Of a DNA stretch of 64,000 nt, positions 1 through 9,010 are shown piece after piece. The notes below the pieces were generated by a model, which saw only the letters and a list, made by a program, of their open reading frames with translations, was not told the origin of the DNA and made no database searches. Source of the DNA: Allobaculum sp. Allo2 (GTDB lineage Bacteria; Bacillota_I; Bacilli_A; Erysipelotrichales; Erysipelotrichaceae); assembly GCF_022701175.1 (NCBI RefSeq), contig NZ_CP078088.1, positions 930,001-994,000 on the forward strand, read 5' to 3'. Position numbers and translations under genes: made by a program. The first letter of the stretch is position 1; each line of letters opens with the position of its first letter.

Positions 1-201
1 GGCGTAATGGAAGGACGGATTCATGATCGCATCGAAGGCGAACACGGCTTTGGCTACGATCCGATTTTCTACTATCCGCCATTTGGCACGACGAGCGCCA
101 ACGTTGCTCCGGAAAAGAAAAACGCGGCCAGTCATCGGCACAATGCTCTGGAGCAGATGATGAAAGACTGGAAGAAAAAGTCAGGTGCAAATAATGATTA
201 A
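1..201 (+). CDS. rdgB: XTP/dITP diphosphatase (RdgB/HAM1), C-terminal part
   Basis: Only the last ~66 codons are present; the gene enters from outside the window. The visible part carries the family's C-terminal signatures: GFGYDPIF, a short segment ending in KN, then ASHRHNAL. These build the purine-binding pocket of the house-cleaning pyrophosphatase that hydrolyses non-canonical purine nucleotides (XTP, dITP, ITP) to monophosphates before they enter DNA or RNA. The TAA stop at 199-201 overlaps the start of the next gene (ATG at 194), so the two are probably translationally coupled. No frame break is seen in this fragment. Assignment is secure from motif order even though the N-terminus is missing. 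Confidence 0.9.
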   Translation, partial: GVMEGRIHDRIEGEHGFGYDPIFYYPPFGTTSANVAPEKKNAASHRHNALEQMMKDWKKKSGANND

Positions 202-724
202 CGTTGTACTTTATGAGCCCGAAATACCGGCAAATACTGGCAACATAATAAGAACCTGTATGGCCACGGGATCGGTTCTGCACCTGATCGAACCGCTTGG
301 CTTCACGTTTGAAGACAAGTATCTGCGGCGGGCAGGTATGGATTATATAAAGGATGCGGACATCCGCATTTATAAAAACTGGGACGATTTTGCTTCGAAA
401 AACCCCGAGGAGCGCTGCTTCTTTCTGACCCGTTACGGCAAGCAGCCGCCTTCTTCCTTTGACTTCTCCAACCCGGATGAAGATGTCTATTTTGTTTTAG
501 GCAAGGAAAGCACGGGAGTGGATAAAGCCATTCTCAAGCGCAATATCGAGAGGTGCATGCGCCTGCCGATGGTGCCCAACGCGCGCAGTCTCAACCTGGG
601 CAACTGCACGGCGATCATGGTGTATGAGGCGCTTCGCCAGCAAAATTATCCAAATCTCTCCTTTTCGGAGCAGCTCAAAGGCGAAGATTTTCTGGAAAAC
701 TATCAGCCGCCTGTACAGGACTAG
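194..724 (+). CDS. trmL: tRNA (cytidine(34)-2'-O)-methyltransferase TrmL (SPOUT family)
   Basis: A 176-residue protein of normal length for TrmL, which 2'-O-methylates the wobble nucleotide of tRNA-Leu isoacceptors using SAM. The N-terminus (VLYEPEIPANTGNIIR) is the family hallmark. Later come FVLGKESTGV and RMPM/RSLNLGNC-like segments (here CMRLPMVPNARSLNLGN), which form the SPOUT trefoil knot and SAM site. A GTG at 185 also opens this frame, but ATG 194 gives the conserved MIN-VVLYEPE start and has AGGTG just upstream, so I prefer 194. It overlaps the rdgB stop by 8 bases. A terminator-like hairpin follows at 812-872. The gene is intact, with no frame break. Confidence 0.93.
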   Translation: MINVVLYEPEIPANTGNIIRTCMATGSVLHLIEPLGFTFEDKYLRRAGMDYIKDADIRIYKNWDDFASKNPEERCFFLTRYGKQPPSSFDFSNPDEDVYFVLGKESTGVDKAILKRNIERCMRLPMVPNARSLNLGNCTAIMVYEALRQQNYPNLSFSEQLKGEDFLENYQPPVQD

Positions 725-811
725 AACATCCTCTCCTGTTTGCTGGCAGAACTGCACGCCCGGCAGAAACCTTGTATGACCCTTTGCGACCCGCTCACAG
801 AAAACACATAT

Positions 812-872
812 GGCTGTCTGAACAATAGACATGAAGCGAAACCTTCCTGTCCTGGTTCAGACGGCTTTTTTG
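812..872 (+). terminator. Rho-independent terminator after trmL
   Basis: GTCTGAAC (816-823) pairs perfectly with GTTCAGAC (855-862). The arms extend through GGCT/GGCT-type pairs and are followed directly by GGCTTTTTT. The loop is long (~31 bases) and may fold further. Confidence 0.6.
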
Positions 873-1948
873 ATGGACCTCCGCTCAAAGTCTTTATGTT
901 ATTCCGTTGCTATTCGCTTATAAAACGAGACGCTTTTTTCCAATGCCTTTCTATATATAAAGGGATAAAAATATATAAAGGGATAAAAATCTATAGGCTT
1001 TCTTAATCCTGAGGCGTGTTCAATCCGATACCTTTCTGGACGCAAATAAACCCGAAAACAGCCCGCTGCCTGGCGCATTTCGAACCGGTCCTTTCCTTAT
1101 ATAGGAAATACAGGAAGTAGGGAATACAGGAGGAGAAGACAGAAATACAGAAAGATCCGGATCCAGCCGCTCGACTGAGCACCTGACGAAGACGAGTTTG
1201 CCAAGAAGAGAATAAAGACGTGTGGGCCTGAGCAGGAAGTAAGCGTACAGGGATGAGTCTGCAGGCATCCGGACATCCTGGGCTAGGAATGCGTGAGGCG
1301 CATGGAGAGGCTTTCTCTTTCGTTTCTATATAGAAAGAGCGATAGAAAGAGCGGACGGCTTTTCGATCCATGGTCTGACGGATCGGTTGAAGGCTGAACA
1401 AAGGCAGCTCTTGCCGTATGCAGGCCGAAAAGAAAGGAAACAGGGCCGGCTTTAAAAGTTAACAGCCGTTAAGAATTTACCGGACCGGATGAGGGTGCCA
1501 AACTCCCCGAAAAGAAGAGGAAAATCATCCATTTTGCGATTCTGGCTCATAGCGGCCAGCCAATTTATCGTCCAAAAACCGACATACTCGGGTATTTGTC
1601 TGTCCTTGAACGTCCCTTAAACGGCCCAATTGGGTCAAAATCGGGGAAAAAGCCGTTTATGAATCGTTATGGTTGACGAAATCATACATATTGGATATCC
1701 GATTTTCTTCTGAAAAAAACATCATTTATGTTGTTCTAAATGGAATAGAGAAGTGTGCGAATTGCTTTCAAAATTTCATGAATTATCACACGAATTCCCA
1801 CAAACTATTTTGAGGTCCTTTACTTAAAGGGCCTCAGGAAAAACCACGTTAGAAATTCTTAAGAAATTCCGAAGATATTTTTGGGGAATTTTGCGTCTCA
1901 AAATAAGTCGTGCTAAGGTATGGATGTTCGAAAAGAGGTGAGATAGAA
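873..1948. other. Gene-poor intergenic region with 18-bp tandem repeat and AT-rich upstream DNA
   Basis: About 1.1 kb with no convincing gene: open frames here have low-complexity, non-protein-like translations on both strands. At 955-990 an 18-base unit (ATATAAAGGGATAAAAAT) is present twice in perfect tandem. Around 1105-1145 and 1320-1355 there are short purine-rich near-repeats. From about 1650 the DNA turns AT-rich, leading into the promoter region of the gene at 1949. I could not fix a -35/-10 pair with confidence. Confidence 0.5.
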
Positions 1949-3250
1949 ATGAATTTTGTTGAAAAACACAGTAAACTTTTGGCAGTTGCCTTATGTCTTT
2001 GTGCTTCCGGCCCCATTCTTTCTACCGTTCATGCTTACGAAGTCCAGCCTGGCTGGCATTCCAATGGAGAAGTAAGTTATTATGTATTTGACGATCACCA
2101 GAGAGCGAAAGGTCTCACGGTAATCGACGGCGCAACATACTATTTCGATCAGAACGGAGAAATGCAGCGCGGCTGGCAGAATATCAATAACGAAACTTAT
2201 TACTTTGATAATAACGGTCAGGCCGTAACCGGCAAATCAGAAATCCAGGGTATGACCTATAACTTCCAGCAGAGTGGTGCTCTTGCAGCCGGCTGGAACG
2301 AAGACGGTACCTACAGCAACGAAAAAGGATTCCCGGTAGCTTCCACTTGGGTTAACGACGCAACTGGAAAATTTTACCTGGATGAAAACGGACAGGCTGT
2401 AAAAAATTCCTGGAAGGATCTCGATGGCGGACGTTACTATTTTGACGAAAATGGACGTACCGTAATCGGTGAGATTCAGGCTGACGGAGCGGTTTATTAT
2501 TCCGACGACCAGGGTCTTGTAAAGACTGGCTGGCGCGATGAAAACGGCGGACGTTACTACTATAACGAAAACGGCGTTCTTAACACCGATACACTGAAGG
2601 ATGTTGACGGAACCACTTACGCGTTCAACGCAGACGGTTCCCTGATGACCAGCACCACAATCGACGGCTACAACGTAGACGAAAACGGTGTCGCAACTCT
2701 GATTCCTGTAGAACCAGAAGCACCGGTAGATACGCCTGTAACCGACAATACGGAAATTCTGGATACAACAGAGCCGACAGTACCTGCACCAGATCCTAAC
2801 GACGTTGTCGAAGAACCTGGCGTTGTGACCCCTGTTGATACTCAGCCGGATTATTCCGATCCAATCGTTACCCCGGATCCAACTCCGACTCCGCAGCCGG
2901 ATCCAGCTCCAGTAGAACCCACACCAGATCCAGCGCCTTCCTATGATAAGGCCAACACCATCTATCAGGCAGCCATGAGCCAGCTTGGCGTATTCCAGGA
3001 CTGCACGATGCTCGTTACCAACTCTCTTGCGGCAGCCGGCATTAACTTCCACGGATGGCCTCAGGATTACGCAGTACTCGGTGACTGGACAAGCAACCCT
3101 GTTCCAGGTGATATCATCATCTACAGCGGACACGTTGCAATTTATGCCGGTAACGGCATGGCAGTACACGGCGGATTCAACGGCAACACAACCGTTCTCT
3201 TCTCTGTAAACTGCACTTCCGTACTGATTGGCTACATTCACGTACGCTAG
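1949..3250 (+). CDS. Secreted cell-wall-binding-repeat protein with C-terminal NlpC/P60-type peptidase domain
   Basis: 433 residues, intact. ATG 1949 has AGAGGTGAG at 1933-1941; an upstream in-frame start at 1910 would precede the signal peptide and lacks an RBS. Residues ~1-30 form a signal peptide (VEKHSKLL, hydrophobic core, cleavage near VHA-YE). Residues ~35-245 hold about ten ~20-residue aromatic/glycine repeats of the GGRYYFDENG type, as in choline-binding or glucan-binding (CW_binding) repeats. A Pro/Thr/Asp-rich linker follows (~250-335). The last ~100 residues resemble NlpC/P60: Cys in FQDCTMLV, His in GHVAIYAG, His in MAVHGG, a plausible C-H-H triad for cutting peptidoglycan peptides. 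The likely role is a surface-retained autolysin or wall-remodelling enzyme. The ligand bound by the repeats is not shown by sequence. Confidence 0.85.
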   Translation: MNFVEKHSKLLAVALCLCASGPILSTVHAYEVQPGWHSNGEVSYYVFDDHQRAKGLTVIDGATYYFDQNGEMQRGWQNINNETYYFDNNGQAVTGKSEIQGMTYNFQQSGALAAGWNEDGTYSNEKGFPVASTWVNDATGKFYLDENGQAVKNSWKDLDGGRYYFDENGRTVIGEIQADGAVYYSDDQGLVKTGWRDENGGRYYYNENGVLNTDTLKDVDGTTYAFNADGSLMTSTTIDGYNVDENGVATLIPVEPEAPVDTPVTDNTEILDTTEPTVPAPDPNDVVEEPGVVTPVDTQPDYSDPIVTPDPTPTPQPDPAPVEPTPDPAPSYDKANTIYQAAMSQLGVFQDCTMLVTNSLAAAGINFHGWPQDYAVLGDWTSNPVPGDIIIYSGHVAIYAGNGMAVHGGFNGNTTVLFSVNCTSVLIGYIHVR

Positions 3251-3262
3251 AAATGAACTTCA

Positions 3263-3292
3263 AGCTGTCAGCAATTCGCTGGCGGCTTTTTT
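3263..3292 (+). terminator. Terminator after the wall-binding protein
   Basis: AGCTGTCAGC pairs (with G-U wobbles) with GCTGGCGGCT across an AATTC loop, followed by a run of T. Confidence 0.75.
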
Positions 3293-3954
3293 CATGGCTT
3301 CTAAGCCGCAAAAGCATAAAATCCCATTCCTGGTTCTGCCGGGATAGAAAATCCCCGTACAGAGCGATTCTTAGCCGGATATGAACCTTCTGCGTTTTGA
3401 AAAAGGCTCATTCCGGCTTTTGTATCGTCTTTTTGAGTGAAACCGCTTGCAGAAAGGGCCAGGTCGAAGGAGGAGGATTTTCAGAACGGGTGCGCAAAAC
3501 GAGGAGGGAACAGGATACCCTGCAGATTTATCAGCGCATATGAATCGCACAGGAATAAGGAAGCGCAAAAAGAAAAAGCTTCGGTCAGACAACATCGCCA
3601 GACGATCAGACTGCGTAAACACCGTATTCACTTGAAACGCAAAAATATAGGCGAACTATATTTATGGCACTAAAACAATCTTAATTGTATAATGTCTATC
3701 CTTTGCTATCTTTGGACTTTCCGAATCAGGAGCTCATTTCCCCGGGATTTCCAAACTTTGGTAATGTGTTAGCGGTGATCTATTGAAAGAAAAGCCGTTT
3801 TTAAAGATTTCAAAAATGGTACTGCCCCTTATCTTTTAGGCAAACTCGATACTCACGCGCTCGTTTTGAGAGCGGTTCTTCTGGAAAAGAATCCCGTCTT
3901 TGAATCCAGAAAGCCGGTTCTCGAACGGTAAACTAGAGAAACGAAAGAACATTT
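3293..3954. other. Intergenic region, nothing convincing
   Basis: About 660 bases. Short overlapping frames on both strands give basic, low-complexity translations without recognisable domains. No tRNA, repeat or clear riboswitch was seen. It presumably holds the promoter of the M16 peptidase pair. Confidence 0.5.
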
Positions 3955-5182
3955 ATGAAACAAATCAAAACCGAAAAATTTACTGAAACTTCACTGAGCG
4001 TTCGCTGGTTTGTTCCTCTTGAGCGAAAAGACATCACATCCTGGAATCTGCTCAATGCCATGCTCAGTCGAAGTACTGAGAAATACAGCAGCCGCGAAGC
4101 CGCCGGCAAAGCCAGTGCGATGGCGTACGGCACCCGCTGTGCATACAGCCTCTGCGCCTACGGCAACTATTTGCGCATCGAATATGGCATGCGCTTTTTG
4201 CGGGAAAATCTGATCGGCGAAAAAGCTATACCGCTTTACTGATCGATCTGTTCGACCAGCACCTGTTTCATCCGCTGCTTACCCAGCCGGTATTAGACGA
4301 GGCCAAGTATCTGCTGCGTCTCAACCTGAGCTCCATGGCCCAGCAGCCGGATCTGCGCTCGCTGGAAATGGCGTTTCAGGCGTTTACGGACTACGAATCC
4401 GTATCGATCCCGATCCGCGGCGCCATCGAAGACATTGACCGCGTCACCCTCGAAGACATTCGCAGCCTGTACTCCAGACTGATGAAGACGCCCTGCGAAA
4501 TGATCAGCTGCGGTACGTTCTCGGAAGAATTCAGCCGCCATATCGACAGATCCATCGACTCGCAGGACATTTACACAACGTGGGAAAAGTTGAAGCGTTT
4601 CCAACGCCTGTTCGCGTCAGCGAAGAGCGGGAAATCGCGCAGAGCGCCCTCTGTCAGGTGTACACGACGGACATTCTTCCCGACGATGACGACTACTATG
4701 CGCTTCTTGTTCTCGACTCGCTTTTAGGCGGAAGCTCCGTATCGCTTCTGTTTGAAGAAGTGCGCGAGAAAAACAGCCTGTGCTATTCGATCAGCACATC
4801 GCTCGTTCGCTTTTCCGGCCTGCTGCTCATCACGACCGGCGCGGCGCGCAGCGCGCTGCCTAAAGTCGAAGAGCTCGTCCGTCACATTCTGGAGCAGGTG
4901 AAAAACAAGGAAGTGGATCCGGCGACTTTTGAAATGGTCAAAGCCGAAATGATCGACAGCCTTAAGGGCCAGTCGGATAGTGCCGCGCGCATGATTGAAC
5001 AGGAATTCCTGAACCAGATTCTGCACCGCACTGACGATATCGGCGATGTGATCGAAAGCGTCCGTGCCGTTACCCTTGACGATGTAGCCCGCGCAGCCGG
5101 CAAGCTGAAACTCGCGGTAACGTCTTCGGTCATGCAGGCCGAAGCGAAAGGACCGCAGGGAAAGGAGCAGTATGCCGCTTAA
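3955..5182 (+). CDS. ymfF: M16-family peptidase-like protein, YmfF type (probably non-catalytic partner)
   Basis: One ~409-residue protein split by two apparent -1 indels near 4220 and 4605. The frames 3955-4240, 4245-4600 and 4605-5182 join into a continuous M16 protein starting MKQIKTEKFTETSLSVRW. The C-terminal half has typical insulinase-fold segments (LDSLLGGSSVSLLFEEVREKN-like, then SFSMIEQEF-like helices). Where active M16 peptidases have HxxEH, the N-terminal domain has none, so this is probably the structural half of a heterodimer, as in Bacillus YmfF/YmfH. The next gene, which does have the zinc motif, starts inside this gene's stop region (ATG 5172, TAA 5180-5182), consistent with coupled expression. 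Breaks are treated as sequence errors. Confidence 0.8.
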
Positions 5183-6472
5183 CATGGAACGAAAGAGAAG
5201 ACGCTTGCCAACGGCATGAAAGTCATTCTCATTCATAAACCCGATTACGCCCGTTCGCTCTTCATGATCGGCATTCCCGCGGGAAGTACAAATCTGAGCG
5301 ATGATCTCAACGGCGAGCGGATCGATCATCCGCAGGGCTGTGCCCACTTTCTGGAACACCAGATGTTCCGCCTGAACGGAAAAGACGTGACGTACGATCT
5401 CGCCGCCGTACAGGCCAAAAGCAACGCCTACACGTCCTATAACGAAACGTGCTACTACATCTGGACCAACGACGATCCGATTCCGCCCCTCGATATCCTG
5501 ATCGATTTTGTTCAGACGCTCGACATCGATGAAGCGAGCGTCAATAAGGAAAAGGGAATTATCCTTTCCGAGTACTCGCAGTACGAGCAGGAGCCGGAAA
5601 TGCGCCTGCTGCGGGAAACCTTTTCCTCGCTGTACGTCAATCATCCGATGCGCGAGGAAATTCTCGGCCGCCCGGAAGACATTCAGAACATGAAACCGGA
5701 AGATCTGAAGGCGTTTTACGAGACCTGGTACGACCCGTCCAATCTCGTTCTGGTCGGCGTGACCGGTCACGATCTCGACCCGCTTATGGACTGGATCGAA
5801 AACAAGGAAAAGGAATACCCGGCGAAGCTGGCGGTTCCTTCCAGAAAAGTGCTCCCTGAAGAGCCGGAAGACGTGTGCCGGCGCAAGGCCATCATCCCGA
5901 TGGACGTGGATCTGACCTACGTCTGCCTGGGCGTCAAGATGAAGCCGCTCACGGGCGATACCCGCGATCAGATTCGCAAGGACTACATGCTGAACCTGTG
6001 GCTGAACGGACGCTTTTCCACGCTGAATCCGGAATGCCAGAACTGGATCGATCAGAAAATCATCGGATCGATCTTCGGTGCCGAAGCGGATCTTGATGAC
6101 GATCACGCCTACATTCTGATTTACGCGCAGAGCGATCGACCGGAAGAATTTTGCTGGACGATGAGTGAAATTCTCAACAAGAAGCAGCCGCTCTCCCAGG
6201 AAATTTTCGAATCCGTTCTGATCCGGGACAAAGCAAGCGCCATTCGCATGTACGACAACTTTGACGGTCTGGCGTCCGCAACCGTTCGCTACGGCTTCGG
6301 TCTGGGGGATCCGTTTGAAGACCTCGACATCCTCAACTCCATTACTCTGGACGATCTCAACGCCTACATCGCTTCGCTCGATTTCAGCCATACGAGCGAA
6401 ACGTTCGTGCAGCCGATCAGCAAGGAGGAAGACTTCCTGGACGAAGAACCCTCTGAAGGCTTAGTGGCGTAA
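5172..6472 (+). CDS. ymfH: M16-family zinc peptidase, YmfH type
   Basis: About 434 residues. An AAAGGAG precedes ATG 5172. The first codons read MPLNMERK, and one missing A near 5195 (AAA run) shifts the frame; after correction it continues KTLANGMKVILIHKP into the long intact frame from 5216. The inverted zinc motif HFLEH is present (HxxEH), with a downstream glutamate-rich stretch (KEKGIILSEYSQYEQEPE) supplying the third ligand, so this subunit should be catalytically competent. It pairs with the HxxEH-less upstream protein. In Bacillus, related pairs sit next to rodZ-pgsA-cinA-recA; here that cluster is 42 kb away. Physiological substrate unknown. Two hairpins follow, the second a terminator. 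Confidence 0.87.
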
Positions 6473-6507
6473 ACGGCTGGGATCCCTATTTCGAGACGAG
6501 CCTTGAA

Positions 6508-6542
6508 CCGGATCCAATCGACAGACTGACGATTGGATCCGG
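6508..6542. repeat. Perfect 12-bp inverted repeat
   Basis: CCGGATCCAATC (6508-6519) and GATTGGATCCGG (6531-6542) are exact reverse complements around an 11-base loop. There is no T run, so it is not itself a terminator. It lies between the ymfH stop and the terminator and may be an mRNA 3'-end stabiliser. Confidence 0.6.
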
Positions 6543-6579
6543 AATGGATCAAATGCGCCGAAAACATGATATTCATTTA

Positions 6580-6631
6580 AAAAGCGGTCATTCTCATCAA
6601 TCAAATGCATGAGAATGGCCACTTTTCTTCG
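6580..6631 (+). terminator. Terminator of the ymfF-ymfH transcript
   Basis: An 18-base arm beginning AAAAGCGGTCATTCTC (6580-6597) pairs with 6609-6626 with only G-U/A-C differences, then CTTTTCTTC. The A-rich 5' arm means it could also act on the opposite strand. Confidence 0.75.
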
Positions 6632-6651
6632 ATTGTCATGAAATAGGCGAT

Positions 6652-6680
6652 TTGAGCGATTCTGCCTTTCTTTCTATACT
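6652..6680 (+). promoter_or_regulatory. Sigma-A-type promoter for the SSB-like gene
   Basis: TTGAGC at 6652-6657, a 17-base spacer, and TATACT at 6675-6680, about 60 bases before the start codon at 6740. Confidence 0.55.
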
Positions 6681-6739
6681 GAGCGTGTTTTCAGCAGAGC
6701 TTTATCCGAAAGAGAAGAGAGAAGGAAAGGAGGAAAGAC

Positions 6740-7047
6740 ATGAATCAGTTCTGTCTGGCAGGCAAAATCGCTTCGATTCCAGAATTGAAAACCAATCCGC
6801 AAGGCTGGAAAACGTGCAGCGTTCTGATCGAGGTCGAACGCCCGTTCGCCAATTCCAAAGGCGAGTTTGAAAGCGATCTGATGAGTCTGGAAGTGTGGCG
6901 CGGGGCAGCCGAAACGCTAGCCAGCTGTGCCCGCCTGAACGCCTGGATTACCGCGAAGGGCCGCATTCAGTCCAGACCGCTTCAAAAGACGGACGAACCG
7001 TTTCGAACGTCACCCTGATCGCCGAAAAGATTGAATACATACACTGA
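6740..7047 (+). CDS. Short single-stranded DNA-binding (OB-fold) protein
   Basis: About 102 residues after repair of one missing base near 6977. The sequence begins NQFCLAGKIASIPELKTN and continues with EVERPF, LMSLEVWRGAAETLA and AWITAKGRIQSR, matching the strand order of SSB/PriB OB-folds. After the break the frame continues ...GRTVSNVTLIAEKIEYIH, a typical OB-fold ending. It lacks the acidic C-terminal tail that recruits partners to the main SSB, so it is likely an accessory or paralogous SSB (compare YwpH/SsbB types). A GGAAAGGAGG Shine-Dalgarno precedes ATG 6740. It is followed by a strong terminator, so it is probably monocistronic. Confidence 0.7.
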
Positions 7048-7066
7048 TACCGCCCATACACAGTCC

Positions 7067-7102
7067 AAAACGATCCGCCCCTCTTCCAGGACGGATCGTT
7101 TT
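7067..7102 (+). terminator. Terminator after the SSB-like gene
   Basis: AAAACGATCCG and CGGATCGTTTT are perfect reverse complements around a 14-base loop. The hairpin is symmetric, so it may work in both directions. Confidence 0.85.
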
Positions 7103-7337
7103 GCCGTGCTGGCCGAGTCTACACTGGACAGGTACAATAGGAAAAACAGGGCGGAGCCAGAAAACGGATCTGCTCGTTTAAGGGGCGTGCGGAAAACGAA
7201 AGATCGTTTATTCGCAAGAAAAACGGAAACAGCCGGCAGAGTCAGCCGATCGAACGGGCGAAACATCGATCGACAGGCAACAAGCTTGTTTCCAGTAAAA
7301 CAAAGGGGATCTGAGAATTTTAGGAAAGGAAAAGAGT

Positions 7338-7865
7338 ATGGGATTACTGGATAAACTTGGCGAAGCGCGCGCTCGCCAGCAGGAAAAAGAGCAGGAGGAG
7401 CTGCGGCAGGAAGAACAGGAACTCGAAGCGCGTTCGCTTTATTTTCCCCTGAAGTCATTTGATCGAATTTTGCTGGAAGATCTCGAAATCACCCCTCTGG
7501 GTCATAACCAGGCCATTGTGGAATACGAAGACGAAGAGATCGGCTTGATTTACTGTCCGCTTGATGAAGAGCAGATTGAGGATCTCGAAGAAATCAATCT
7601 GTGCATCCACGACGGCAAGCTTTGCGTACAGCTCATTGCGGATGAAGACAGTCCGATTCCCTTTAAAAGCGGGATGACGGAAATGCGCTATGGCGATCTG
7701 CTCGAGGGCGTATCCGCAAAATCGGAAACCGAAAGGGAAGTCACTCTTCCCGACTTGCCGGCAGAAGGCGAAGAATACGAAAAAATCCGGATCGAGAAGC
7801 TTAAGCGTCCAGGAGAACCGTATAAACGACTGAGCGAAAAGAAAACGGTTTTGCGAACGGTTTAG
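7338..7865 (+). CDS. Hypothetical acidic protein with N-terminal charged helix
   Basis: 175 residues, intact, start ATG 7338 preceded by GGAAAGGAAAAG. Residues ~5-32 are almost entirely charged and Gln-rich (QEKEQEELRQEEQ), a predicted solvent-exposed or coiled-coil helix. The rest alternates hydrophobic and acidic residues (VEYEDEEIGLIYCPLDEEQIEDLEE), suggesting a small beta-rich acidic domain. There is no signal peptide or membrane segment, so it is cytoplasmic. I do not recognise the family. It is followed 27 bases later by another unknown gene on the same strand and is probably co-transcribed with it. Confidence 0.65.
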   Translation: MGLLDKLGEARARQQEKEQEELRQEEQELEARSLYFPLKSFDRILLEDLEITPLGHNQAIVEYEDEEIGLIYCPLDEEQIEDLEEINLCIHDGKLCVQLIADEDSPIPFKSGMTEMRYGDLLEGVSAKSETEREVTLPDLPAEGEEYEKIRIEKLKRPGEPYKRLSEKKTVLRTV

Positions 7866-7892
7866 AAATGGGAAATCGCTCAGGGAGCAGCT

Positions 7893-8645
7893 ATGGACAT
7901 TCGTTTTGAACAGGAAGAAAACCCGGTACTGGAAGAGAAGGTGCCACTGCAGATTCTGGAGGCGGCCGCATCCGGTAAGAATACGGAATACCGCCTGACG
8001 ATCGGCTGGAAAAAGAAAACGGTAGAAGACCGCTATATCCGCCGGTTCTTTGCGGTGCATCCCCGGCGGGCAGATTATGAAAAGATGTGGCTTCCGCCCG
8101 AGGAAGCGGTCCAGTCCGACATCTGGAGACGACGGTTTCATAACGTGGAGGAGCTGGCAGCGCGAAGCGAAGCCGACCGGCTGTACTGGCAGGGCGCCAT
8201 TGCGATCGACTGTATGGCCGAGAGCTTTCTCGAGTCCGAAGCCGCAGCGAACTGGCGGCTTTGCGAAGCCTTCGCCAGTCTGGCCGAAGCAATGCTGCTC
8301 GAACACTGGAACGAACTGCCCGCGCAGAGAAAGCCGCTTTGTAAACGATGGATCGCCTTGCTGGAACAGGGCTATGCCGTCTGGGGCTGGACGAAAGAAC
8401 GTTTTGATTCCCTGTATTTTGCCCTTACGGTATATCTGATTGCCTGTATAGAAGAAGGCGCGTATGATGACGCGCTCGAACTTTGGAAAACGCAAAGCGA
8501 TCAACTGGCTCAGCTGCAGAACCAGTCGGCGGAGTTGTGGATCACAGAAGCCAGAGCGCAGGTCGATCGGGTCGTTGAGCGTCTGGAAAATGTCGCAGCG
8601 GCCAAAGCCAGAAAGAGAAAGCGCACACGAAAGGGAAGTAAATAA
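7893..8645 (+). CDS. Hypothetical alpha-helical cytoplasmic protein
   Basis: 250 residues, intact, with GGGAGC ahead of ATG 7893. The first ~45 residues are mixed strand/charged, with an IGWKKKTVEDRYIRRFF segment. From ~90 onward the protein is strongly helical with many Ala/Glu/Leu/Trp residues (WQGAIAIDCMAESFLESEAAANW). The tail is very basic (KARKRKRTRKGSK), which could contact nucleic acid or acidic partners. There is no signal peptide. Family not recognised. Likely the second gene of a two-gene unit with 7338-7865; the acidic first protein and basic tail of the second could interact, but that is inference only. Confidence 0.65.
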   Translation: MDIRFEQEENPVLEEKVPLQILEAAASGKNTEYRLTIGWKKKTVEDRYIRRFFAVHPRRADYEKMWLPPEEAVQSDIWRRRFHNVEELAARSEADRLYWQGAIAIDCMAESFLESEAAANWRLCEAFASLAEAMLLEHWNELPAQRKPLCKRWIALLEQGYAVWGWTKERFDSLYFALTVYLIACIEEGAYDDALELWKTQSDQLAQLQNQSAELWITEARAQVDRVVERLENVAAAKARKRKRTRKGSK

Positions 8646-8952
8646 GCCAGGGACATACATCCAGTAAATATGTCCGGCAAATACCTCTAGACGAATATGT
8701 CCAGCGGATTTCAGATTTGTCTGAGCTGGGCAGGGGCAGCTGAAAGAAAAGAATGGCGGCCTGCCGGACTGTACGGATGTACGCCTGCATGGCTGCATGG
8801 CCGCAGAGATACACCGCTGCAGGGCATGCCGGATCACCGAGTCCGTTCAGTCGGGTTTCGTCCGTTCAACAGGTGGATCGACAGAAAATGGTCCGCTTTG
8901 CGACACAATTGTGCCGGCAGAGCGGACCTTATTTTTGAAAATGCACCCAAAG
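8646..8952. other. Intergenic region between convergent genes
   Basis: About 300 bases between the plus-strand unknown gene and minus-strand rpsD. Short overlapping frames look spurious. The only clear element is the terminator at 8953-8982. Confidence 0.5.
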
Positions 8953-8982
8953 AAAAAGCCGAAGACGAATCTTCGGCTTTTT
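8953..8982 (-). terminator. Bidirectional terminator between rpsD and upstream plus-strand genes
   Basis: AAAAAGCCGAAGA pairs with TCTTCGGCTTTTT around a CGAA tetraloop. It is symmetric, so it serves rpsD on the minus strand and can also stop plus-strand transcription. Confidence 0.85.
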
Positions 8983-9010
8983 AAACTCATGAGACTTACT
9001 TTGAAATCTA

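Noticed and set aside
2237..3241. Minus-strand open frame opposite the wall-binding protein
   Set aside because: Mirror of the repeat region; no RBS and no known domain.
4724..6391. 555-codon minus-strand open frame across the M16 peptidase genes
   Set aside because: It is the antisense shadow of ymfF/ymfH; its translation has no family resemblance, while the plus strand carries the HFLEH motif.
7455..8837. Long minus-strand frame over the two unknown plus-strand genes
   Set aside because: The plus-strand genes have RBSs and sensible starts; the minus frame spans the gap and terminator region.
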